From Elusimicrobia bacterium GWD2_63_28 (lineage in GTDB: Bacteria > Elusimicrobiota > Elusimicrobia > Elusimicrobiales > UBA9959): 64,000 nucleotides of DNA. The notes beneath the pieces are model-generated. The model saw nothing but the letters and a program-made list of their open reading frames with translations. It ran no database searches and was not told the origin of the DNA. The DNA is taken from contig MGUI01000007.1 of the NCBI GenBank assembly GCA_001799895.1, positions 1 to 64,000 of the forward strand, in the 5' to 3' direction. The position numbers and the translations under genes were made by a program. Positions 52,251 through 59,900 of the stretch are shown here, piece by piece (within the stretch, counting starts at the first letter, position 1; every line of letters begins with the position of its first letter).

Positions 52251-52261
52251 TATACTACAAT
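52251..52261 (+). promoter_or_regulatory. -10 region for the GT-C-like gene
   Basis: Overlapping TATACT and TACAAT boxes end 4-9 bases before the ATG at 52265, so transcription probably starts at or just past it; the ATG at 52280 could then be the true start. Confidence 0.35.
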
Positions 52262-52264
52262 CTT

Positions 52265-53461
52265 ATGGACCGGCCCACAATGACGGACATCTACAACGCC
52301 TTCGCCAGGGCGGACATGCAGCGCAACTTCCGCTGGCTTACCCTGGCGCTGGCCGTGACGGCCCTCTCTTTAAATTTGACCGTTTCCTGGAAGGTCTTCG
52401 CCGCGGAGCCGCTGCGCGAGGCCGCCTCCCGCTCGCTGATGGCGGCCAATTCCTCTTTCTTCTTCGACTCAGGCCTCGTCGAGCCGGTGCCGGTGGCAGC
52501 GCTCAAAGCGGCCATGCTTACCGGGCTTAACCCGGAAAAACTGCTGCGGGCTGAAGGGCTGGGCGTCTATGTCCTGCTCTTCGCGCTGACGCTCTTCGTG
52601 CTGCGCCGCCGCTTCGGCGAGATAACGGCTTCCATGGCGGCCCTGTTCCTGGCGGCCAACCCCAACATGGGTTTTTACGCCATGCAGGGCTCTTCGCACC
52701 TTTACGCCCTGGTTTTCCTCCTGCTGTTCTGGCATTATTTCGACGACCCCGCCGGCGGCCGCCGGGGGGCGCTGCTGGCCGGTCTTTCCGGCGGGCTCGC
52801 CTGCCTGAGCCGGCTGGATTCGGCCTGGGCGCTGCTGGCGATAGCCGGCCTCTCCTGGGCCGTGCGGCGCAGGGAGTTCGCCCTGAAAGAGGCGGCGTTG
52901 GCACTCGGCCTGGCCGCCATGCTCACCCTGCCCTACCTGGTTTGGCAGAAGGCGCAGTACGGCGCTGTCTTCTACGCGCAGGAACTGAGCCTGCGCCGCT
53001 GGGCCAACGTGGACCGCTACGGCTACGGGCCGCAGGCAGAGGCGCCGCGTGGTCCGCTTGCCCCGGCGGCTTTCCTGCTGCGCAACGGGGCCGCCGGCGC
53101 GGTGAAGGACGGCTTCAGCGGGCTCGGCCGCGCGCTGGGCTTCGAACTGCCGCGCGTCCTCTACTATAAAGCCCTGGCCGTACTGGTTTTCCTGGGCGTT
53201 TACGCGGCCTTCCTTTTCAAGAAGGACCGCCTTCTTTTTTTCGTGGCGGCGGGCCTGCTGCCGGCGCTGCCCCTGGCCGCTATCACCCAGGTGCCGGCCT
53301 CCGGCGGCATAGAGCTGCGCTACTACCTCTGGCCGCTCTGGGGGCTCTGCGCCCTGGCGGGGCTGGGCTTCCAGGAAACGCTGGTCTGGGTGGAGGCGGG
53401 CGTGGATAAATGGGCCGCCAGGAAGGCGGAGCAGCTGAAACGGCTGGCCGGCAGAAAATAA
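52265..53461 (+). CDS. Polytopic membrane protein, GT-C/PMT-like glycosyltransferase
   Basis: The 398-residue protein has about nine to ten membrane segments. A first loop follows TM1, with the block NPNMGFYAMQGSSHLYALVFLLLFWHYFDDPAGGRRGALLAGLSGGLACLSRLDSAWAL, typical of GT-C (dolichyl-phosphate mannosyltransferase/ArnT-like) families. The usual catalytic Asp-Glu pair of the first loop is not clear, so the activity is uncertain. It is short for the family. The ATG at 52280 is an alternative start. It is followed after 17 bases by the Cache gene. Confidence 0.6.
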   Translation: MDRPTMTDIYNAFARADMQRNFRWLTLALAVTALSLNLTVSWKVFAAEPLREAASRSLMAANSSFFFDSGLVEPVPVAALKAAMLTGLNPEKLLRAEGLGVYVLLFALTLFVLRRRFGEITASMAALFLAANPNMGFYAMQGSSHLYALVFLLLFWHYFDDPAGGRRGALLAGLSGGLACLSRLDSAWALLAIAGLSWAVRRREFALKEAALALGLAAMLTLPYLVWQKAQYGAVFYAQELSLRRWANVDRYGYGPQAEAPRGPLAPAAFLLRNGAAGAVKDGFSGLGRALGFELPRVLYYKALAVLVFLGVYAAFLFKKDRLLFFVAAGLLPALPLAAITQVPASGGIELRYYLWPLWGLCALAGLGFQETLVWVEAGVDKWAARKAEQLKRLAGRK

Positions 53462-53478
53462 AAGGAAGGTTTGGAACT

Positions 53479-54420
53479 ATGAACGGCAACAATAAATATA
53501 AGTTCGTGGCGGCGGTAGCGGGGCTTTTCCTCCTGCCCTTCCTGATACTGAGCAGGCACTTCATCTACGGAGAGGGGGAACTGCTCAAGAAGGATACGCT
53601 GCGCTACCTGGAACTGCGCACCATGACCGGGTCCGGCATCATTTCCGACGTGCTGAACCTAAATTACAACCTGGGCCGCGTGGCCGGGGCCAGGGTTTCC
53701 TCCGGCGCCGCCGCGCTCAAGCAGGACCTGGCCGCGAGGGTGCAGGAGAATCCCTTCATCTATTCCGAGCTGGCGCTCCTGAGTTCCTCCGGCGCCGAGC
53801 TGGCGCGCTACCCCGCCGACAAGAGCGTGCAGTCCCGCCTCAACTATGCCAAGATCCCCGCTTTCGCCGAGGCGAAGGAGTCGCTGTCCCCGGCCGGCGC
53901 GGTAGAGTACGGCGAGTATACGCCGCCGGCCCTGGTGCTGGCGGAGCCGCTCCTGAAGGGGGGCTCCCCGGCCTATTACCTGGCCGGGCGGCTGAGCCTG
54001 GCCTACCTGGGCGAGGTGGTGCGGATGATGGGCCGCAACTCGTACGGCAATTTCGGCCTGGTCGACATGGGCGGGCAGGTCATCGCGGATTCTATGAGCA
54101 TGTCCATCGTTAAGCCGGGCCTGAAGGCCCCGGCCGAAGTGGTAAAGGTGCTTTCCCTGGCGGCGGAGCGCGAGACCCCCAATTTCGCCACCGAGGTTTA
54201 TTTCCGCGGCCGCGTCTATTTGGTTTCTGTTTCCAATGTGGCCGGCTCCAAGTGGTGGATCTACGAGATACTGGATTCCGCCGACATCCCCGCGCGCAGG
54301 GTTTCTTCCTGGGCCTGGAGGGTGGTGATCTCCGGCGTGCTGCTGATACTCATCTTCGGCGTGATAACCTACAGGCTGGCCCTGTACTGGCTGAAGAGAG
54401 AGGAAGAGACAGGGGCTTAA
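53479..54420 (+). CDS. Orphan Cache-type membrane sensor without output domain
   Basis: The 313-residue protein has one membrane segment at 9-26, a periplasmic region to about 280 with the dCache-like order (LKKDTLRYLELRTMTGSG..., FIYSELALLSSSGAELARYP, YYLAGRLSLAYLGEVVRMMG, NFGLVDMGGQVIADSM, YLVSVSNVAGSKWWIYEI) and a second membrane segment near 285-305, followed by only 10 residues. Chemoreceptors and sensor kinases of this type continue with HAMP and an output domain; here nothing follows. Start: GGAAGG before the ATG at 53479; the frame is open earlier. Next is a GH13 gene. Confidence 0.7.
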   Translation: MNGNNKYKFVAAVAGLFLLPFLILSRHFIYGEGELLKKDTLRYLELRTMTGSGIISDVLNLNYNLGRVAGARVSSGAAALKQDLAARVQENPFIYSELALLSSSGAELARYPADKSVQSRLNYAKIPAFAEAKESLSPAGAVEYGEYTPPALVLAEPLLKGGSPAYYLAGRLSLAYLGEVVRMMGRNSYGNFGLVDMGGQVIADSMSMSIVKPGLKAPAEVVKVLSLAAERETPNFATEVYFRGRVYLVSVSNVAGSKWWIYEILDSADIPARRVSSWAWRVVISGVLLILIFGVITYRLALYWLKREEETGA

Positions 54421-54468
54421 CCGGCCCCAGGCGGGCGGCAGGCCTGCGCTGGAACTGAGGCGGAGGGT

Positions 54469-54503
54469 TGCGGCGGGGTGTAACTCCGCCGCGGCCCTTT
54501 TTG
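54469..54503 (+). terminator. Rho-independent terminator after the Cache gene
   Basis: GCGGCGGGG-TGTAA-CTCCGCCGC followed by GGCCC and five T; 48 bases after the stop codon. Confidence 0.75.
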
Positions 54504-54510
54504 CTATAAT
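54502..54510 (+). promoter_or_regulatory. Extended -10 for the GH13 gene
   Basis: TGCTATAAT directly after the terminator; extended -10 with a consensus TATAAT, no -35 needed. Leader of about 50 bases to the GTG at 54567. Confidence 0.5.
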
Positions 54511-54566
54511 TAGGACTGCGGTTCCGGGGGTTTCCTTAAATATTTATCGCAAGGCAGGGAGGGAAA

Positions 54567-56063
54567 GTGCTTCGTTCGAATCCTCATTTGATAGAAATCA
54601 ATGCCAGGCTGTGGCTTAAGCAGCTGCGGGCCAAGTATTCCCTGCCCGAGATGACGCTTTCCTCGGTTCCGGACGAGGAGTGGCAGGAGCTGCGCCACCT
54701 CGGCTTCGACATCATCTGGCTGGTCGGCGTCTGGGAACCCAGCCCGGAATCCGAGCGCATAGCCCGCGAGGACAAAGCCCTGGTCGAGGAGCTGAGAAAT
54801 CTTCCCCCGGGCTTCGGTCCCGAGGCCGTGGGCTCTTCCCCCTATTCAGTGCACTGGTACAGGCTGAACTCCGACCTGGGTTTTGAGTGGGAGCTGAAGG
54901 CCCTGAAGGAAAAGCTGAACTCGATGGGCATGAAGCTGATGGTGGACCTGGTCTCCAATCACACGGCCAAGGACAACCCGTACATCAAAGAGGCCCCGGA
55001 TTGCTTTATCAACGGCTCGGAAGAGGATTTCAAGGCCCACCCCGACTGGTTCTTCGAGCTGCCCGACGGCGAGAAGAAGCGCTACATCGCCTACGGGCGG
55101 GACCCGAATTTCCCGGCGTGGACTGACAGCGCCCAGCTGAACTATTTCAACCCCGCCACGCGCGACCGGATGCTCTCGGTACTGCTGCGCATAGCGGACA
55201 TGGCCGACGGCGTGCGCTGCGACATGGTGATGCTCACGCTCAACGAGATCCACGAGGGCACCTGGGGCTGGCTGCTGAACCGCGGCGGCTACAAGCGCCC
55301 CCAGGAAGAGTTCTGGGAAAGCGCCATAAAGACCATCAAAGAGAAGCACCCGCAGTTCACCTTCCTGGCCGAAGTTTACTGGGGCCTGGAATGGCGCGTG
55401 CAGCAGATAGGCTTCGACTATACCTACGACAAGGGCACCTACGACCGGCTCCGCTTCCAGGGGGCGCAGGAGGTGCGCGGCCACCTGCGCGCGGAGAAGC
55501 TTTACCAGAAGCGCTCCGCGCGCTTCATCGACAACCACGACGAGCAGCCTTCACTGGCCGCCTTCGGCCGCCAGAAGGCCCTGGCCGCCGGCGTGGTGGT
55601 TTCCACGATCAAGGGCCTGCGCTTCTACAACGACAACCAGGTGGACGGCGTGAAGGTGCGCCCGCCGCTGCAGCTCAAGGAGCTCTACGAGCGGGTCCCG
55701 GACCTGGAGATCAAGAAGTTTTACGCGAAGCTGCTCAAGATCACCGACCATCCCGCCTTCCACGGGGGGGAATGGGCGCTGCTCGACGTGAAGCAGTGCG
55801 ACGAGGAGAACCGGACCAACAGCAATATCCTGGCCTGGTCCTGGGCCCAGCGCCGCACGCTCAAGGTGGTGGTGGTGAACTACTCCGCGGAAACTTCCTG
55901 CGGCGTGGTGAACGTCTCCATCAAGAGCGAGGGCGAAACCACGGCCATCTTCGAGGAGCTGTCCGACCGCTTCTTCTCGTTCAAGGCCGGCGAACTGGCC
56001 GGCGGCCTGCGCCTGCAGGAGATGCCCCCCTACTCCTCCTACATCTTCGACGTGGAATTCTAA
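54567..56063 (+). CDS. Cytoplasmic GH13 alpha-amylase-family glycosidase
   Basis: The 498-residue protein has the four GH13 regions: I DLVSNHT (His132), II GVRCDMVML (nucleophile Asp219), III FLAEVYW (acid/base Glu269) and IV FIDNHDEQ (Asp325). The Arg before the nucleophile is present. No signal peptide, so it acts on internal alpha-glucans or maltodextrins (glycogen-like). Start GTG with GGGAGGGA upstream. The region II reads GVRCDMVM rather than GxRxDxAKH, seen in several less-studied subfamilies, so hydrolase versus transferase cannot be decided. It ends in a terminator at 56079-56112. Confidence 0.85.
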   Translation: MLRSNPHLIEINARLWLKQLRAKYSLPEMTLSSVPDEEWQELRHLGFDIIWLVGVWEPSPESERIAREDKALVEELRNLPPGFGPEAVGSSPYSVHWYRLNSDLGFEWELKALKEKLNSMGMKLMVDLVSNHTAKDNPYIKEAPDCFINGSEEDFKAHPDWFFELPDGEKKRYIAYGRDPNFPAWTDSAQLNYFNPATRDRMLSVLLRIADMADGVRCDMVMLTLNEIHEGTWGWLLNRGGYKRPQEEFWESAIKTIKEKHPQFTFLAEVYWGLEWRVQQIGFDYTYDKGTYDRLRFQGAQEVRGHLRAEKLYQKRSARFIDNHDEQPSLAAFGRQKALAAGVVVSTIKGLRFYNDNQVDGVKVRPPLQLKELYERVPDLEIKKFYAKLLKITDHPAFHGGEWALLDVKQCDEENRTNSNILAWSWAQRRTLKVVVVNYSAETSCGVVNVSIKSEGETTAIFEELSDRFFSFKAGELAGGLRLQEMPPYSSYIFDVEF

Positions 56064-56078
56064 CCTCCCCTGTCGAAC

Positions 56079-56112
56079 CAAAAGGCCGGCGCTCCCGCCG
56101 GCCTTTTTCTTT
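56079..56112. terminator. Bidirectional terminator
   Basis: AAAAGGCCGGCG-CTCC-CGCCGGCCTTTTT between the convergent GH13 and comF genes. Confidence 0.85.
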
Positions 56113-56176
56113 AATTCGTTTGCCCCCAGGCGGCCCTCCGCCTTAGCTTCTCGAGGATCTTTAGTGCGGTTGATCG

Positions 56177-56902
56177 TTAAGGTTCGCGGGCGAGGGTGTA
56201 GGCGGATACGGACTTGGCGCCGGCGCGCTTGAGTTCGGAGGCCAGCTCGTCGAGGGTGGCGAGCGTGGTGGCCACGTCGTCGATGAGCAGGATCTTCCTG
56301 CCCTTCACCAGCTCGGGCCGGGCCGCGCGGAAGGCGCCGGCCATGTTGGTCCGGCGGTCGGCCTTGGAGAGAGTGGTCTGGCTGGGCGTGTCCCGCACGC
56401 GCTCGGCCGCGCCCTCCAGGTGGAACAGGTTGCGCCGCGCCGCCACGGCGGCGGCCAGCAGCTCGGCCTGGTTGAAGCCGCGCTCCCGGCGCTTGGCGGG
56501 GTGCAACGGCACGGCCACCGCGAAATTGTAGGCGGCCAGCTCGGGGTAGCGGTCCAGCGCGGCGGCCATCTGCGCGGCAAGCGGGAGCGCCAGGTCGTCG
56601 CGTCCCCTGTACTTGAAGGCGTGTACCACAGAGCGCAGTTCGGGGTTGAAGACGAAAGCCGAGCGCGCCAGGTCCAGCGCCGCCGGCCCCGCCCCGCGGC
56701 AGTCGTAGCAGGCCGCCCCGCCGTCCAGCGGCAGGCCGCAGAGTTTGCAGTGCAGCTCGGGGAGCGGCTCCAGGCGCGCGCTGCAGCCCGGGCAGAGCGG
56801 GCGCTCCTCCTGGTAATGCAGGTCCAGGCCGCAATGCGCGCAGGTGCGCGGCAGCAGCGCGTTCAGCAGCCATTTTCCGGCCTTTATAAGCGCAGGTTTC
56901 AC
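56177..56902 (-). CDS. comF: ComF-family phosphoribosyltransferase-like protein
   Basis: The 241-residue protein has two zinc-finger CxxC pairs (CAHCG...CPGC, CKLCG...CYDC) near the N terminus and a type I PRT domain with the PRPP loop ILLIDDVATTLATLDEL. ComF proteins work in DNA uptake and transformation in competent bacteria. No other com gene is in view, so natural competence is only suggested. It sits 27 bases downstream of the SprA-like stop on the same strand; both may share a transcript. Confidence 0.9.
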   Translation of the reverse strand: MKPALIKAGKWLLNALLPRTCAHCGLDLHYQEERPLCPGCSARLEPLPELHCKLCGLPLDGGAACYDCRGAGPAALDLARSAFVFNPELRSVVHAFKYRGRDDLALPLAAQMAAALDRYPELAAYNFAVAVPLHPAKRRERGFNQAELLAAAVAARRNLFHLEGAAERVRDTPSQTTLSKADRRTNMAGAFRAARPELVKGRKILLIDDVATTLATLDELASELKRAGAKSVSAYTLAREP

Positions 56903-56929
56903 TAGCCCCCTCCGAAAAACAAACTCCCC

Positions 56930-59900
56930 TTAGAACTGGAACGTCAGCGTGCTGCCCGCCTGGTAGGACACGTATTCCTCCTGTTTGAGGTACTTGTGCC
57001 AGAAGCGCTGCAGCCCGGCGTTGAAGGTGAGGCGCAGGTTCTTGGCCGCCTCGTAGTCCGCGCTGGAGTTCAGCGAGAACAGCCGGTTGTTGTCGGCTAT
57101 CGTGATCGGCGAAGACTTTATGGCGTAGCTGAGCGTCGTGGTCCAGACTATGCGGTTGGTGAAGACTATGGCCTGCTTCATGAACGGCAGCTTGAGGCCC
57201 TTCGGCAGCTGGAAGTCCGACTTGATGAGCAGGCTGGGCGTTATGGTCCTGGTGTTGGCCGTGACGATGCCCAGCGCGCCCTTGGTCTTGTCCGCCGAGA
57301 AATCGGCCTTGGGGGTAAAGCGGAACTTGCGGAAGTCAAAGGTGCCCTGCAGCGTGGCGTCGTCGTGGCGCGTCTCCTGCGTGATCTGGTCCACGCGCAG
57401 GTCCTTCTTGTCGGAGAGGCGCAGGTTGTAGCTGAAGGCCGTGTCGATGAGGCTCAGCAGCTTGAAGCGGAGGTCCATGCCGTAGGTGCCGGAGGTGTCC
57501 AGCGAGATGTCCTTGGCCTCGTTGGTGTTTCGCGAATACTTCAGGTTTACCGTGGCCCCCTGGGCCCAGCGGCGCGCGCGCAGCAGCGTCTCCAGCTGCG
57601 ACATCGAAAGGATCATGTCCGGGAAGGTGCGGTTCACGCTCCTGGAGATCGTGCCGGTGACCTCGGAGCGCTGCACCGAGTTGGTGAAGTTGTTGGTGAG
57701 CGACAGCGTGCCCAGCGGCGCCGAGCGGCCCTTGAAGCCGAAGCCTTCGAACGGCTGCCAGCGCTGGGTCGAACTCACGGTGTCGCGCAGAGTCACGGAG
57801 TTGCGCTGGGCGAAGGGGCTGGCGGGCTTGAGCGAGTCCCGCAGCCAGAGGCGCGAGCGGGTGTTGTATTCCTTCTCTACGTTGGCCCACGCGTCGCCGT
57901 CCTGGATCTGGTAGTTGGAAGAAAGCACCAGCGAGCGCAGCAGGCGGTTGCGCGGCACCAGGTCGTTCATGTTCAGCGTCAGGCTGACGCCGCCCTGGGC
58001 CGTGCGGTTGACGGTCTTGATCTGGCCGGCGGTGAAGACCTGCGAGGACTGGGCCACCGTGACAGTGGCGGTATTGAGGTTGTTGCTCTCGATGGTGGTC
58101 ACGTTATAATTGATCGAGGGGTTCAGCCAGCGGGCGAAGAGCAGGTTGGAATTGAGGTCCACCGTCTGCTGCAGGGACTTGTTGTAGCGCTCGGAACGCA
58201 GCGGGTCCGAGATGGGCGCCCGCTCCTCCCTGGCGGTCTGCAGCGAGTAGCCCGGGTTGAACGAGGAGCCGTTCCACGGCACGAAGGTGAGCTTGGCCGC
58301 GTAGGCGTCGGTGCGCTCTTCGGTGTCATAAAGCCCGGCGAGGCTGAGCAGGCGGCTGGAATCGTAGCTGACCTTGCTGCGCCCCTGCGAGTAGTTAAGG
58401 TTCATCGAGCGCGGGACCACCGGCAGGGTGCCGGGCACGGAGTAGGTGAGGTTCGCGGCGTAGAGGTCCCTGTCGTCCCTGCGGCTGAGCATGCTGTAAT
58501 CGATAATGCCCTTCGTGTAGTTCAGGCCCACCTTGGGCAGCGCCGAGATGTTGAGGCTGCCGGAGGCCGTGCCGTCGAATTTCTTGACGCGGCCCTGCTG
58601 CAGCGAATTGACCAGGTTGTTGGCGCCGGTGACCAGCGTGTTGGGCGTGACGGTTATCTGGCGCGCCGCGGTGACGTTCACCGGGAAGAAAGAGATGCGC
58701 GTCAGGTTGAAGTAGCCGCTCTGGGATTCGTTGTCCTGGTTGGCGATAGCCGTCACGGGCGTCTGGAAGCTGCGGTCCACGAAGCGGTGCTTGCCGCCGA
58801 AGCTGAACCAGCCGGGCACCTCGAAGGCGCCTTCCACCTTGCGCGCGTTGCCGACGCGCATCAGCGGCTCGGACAGGTGGAGTTCGTTGAAGTAGACGGT
58901 GCCGCTGTGGGCGCTGCCGTCGGTGGCTTCCACGCCGATCACGAACTGCGGCACCTGCTGCAGGCTGGGGGTGCCGCGGGAAGAGATCTCCACGCCGGAG
59001 GTCTCGGGCGACCAGACGTCGGGGATCTTGTCTCCCGTGATGTCGACCTGCCGCAGGGATATGAGCCGCCACCCGGTGAAGTCGAGCGGGACCTTTACCT
59101 TGAAGTAGTTGTTCGCGTCGCCGGCCTTCAGGTAGAAGGCGGCGCCCGCGTCCGCGCCGCTTTCGCTCTTCACCAGGAAGCGCACCTTCTCGTGCTGCGA
59201 GATATCCAGCGCCGTGGTGAATTTTCTGTAGACGTAGACGGTGGAGGTGGAATAGATATTGTCGTAGTCCAGGGCCAGGGTCTGCTCCGTTATCGAGTTG
59301 GAGTTGCTCTTCTGCTTCTGCTCCGAGACGGAGCCGTAGAGGTTGTTGAAGACGATGGTCGCGTCGCCGCCGGCCTCGTAAATGGGCTGGTAGCCCGGGT
59401 TGTCCTGGTTGTTGACGCCCATGGCCTGGATGGCGCCGGCCGTGGAAGACTGGACGGACCAGGTATTGCCTACCGCCGAGATGCGGGCGAACATCAGCGT
59501 GCCGGCAGTCGCCCCGCCGGTCCTCTTGCGCAGGGAGATGCGCACCTGCTTGACCGCGTTCCACTTGTAGGTATCGGTGGAGGCGATGGCCAGCGGCAGG
59601 TAGAGGGTGTGCCAGCCGTCGAAGTTTATGTGGTTCTTCTCGTTGCCCGGAGACAGGGTGCTGTCGTTGTTGTCGATGAACTTGGAGCCGGTGACGTAGC
59701 CGAAGCTGCCGCCGGTGAAGTCCTGCGCGTCCAGGCGGCCGTTCTTGTTGAGGTCTTCGGAGTCCAGCCTGCCGTTGTCCCCGCCGTAGCGCCGGGTATT
59801 GCCGGTGCCCGGATCGTAGAGCCAGCCTATGTCTTCCGCGCTGGAGACCTGCTCGTCGCAGTTGAGGTCTTCGCTCTTGGGCGCGCCGTTGAGCACCAGG

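Noticed and set aside
54571-54595. TTCGAATCC as a tRNA T-loop near the GH13 start
   Set aside because: The flanking five bases do not pair, and no acceptor or anticodon stem is present; the sequence is within the GH13 start region.
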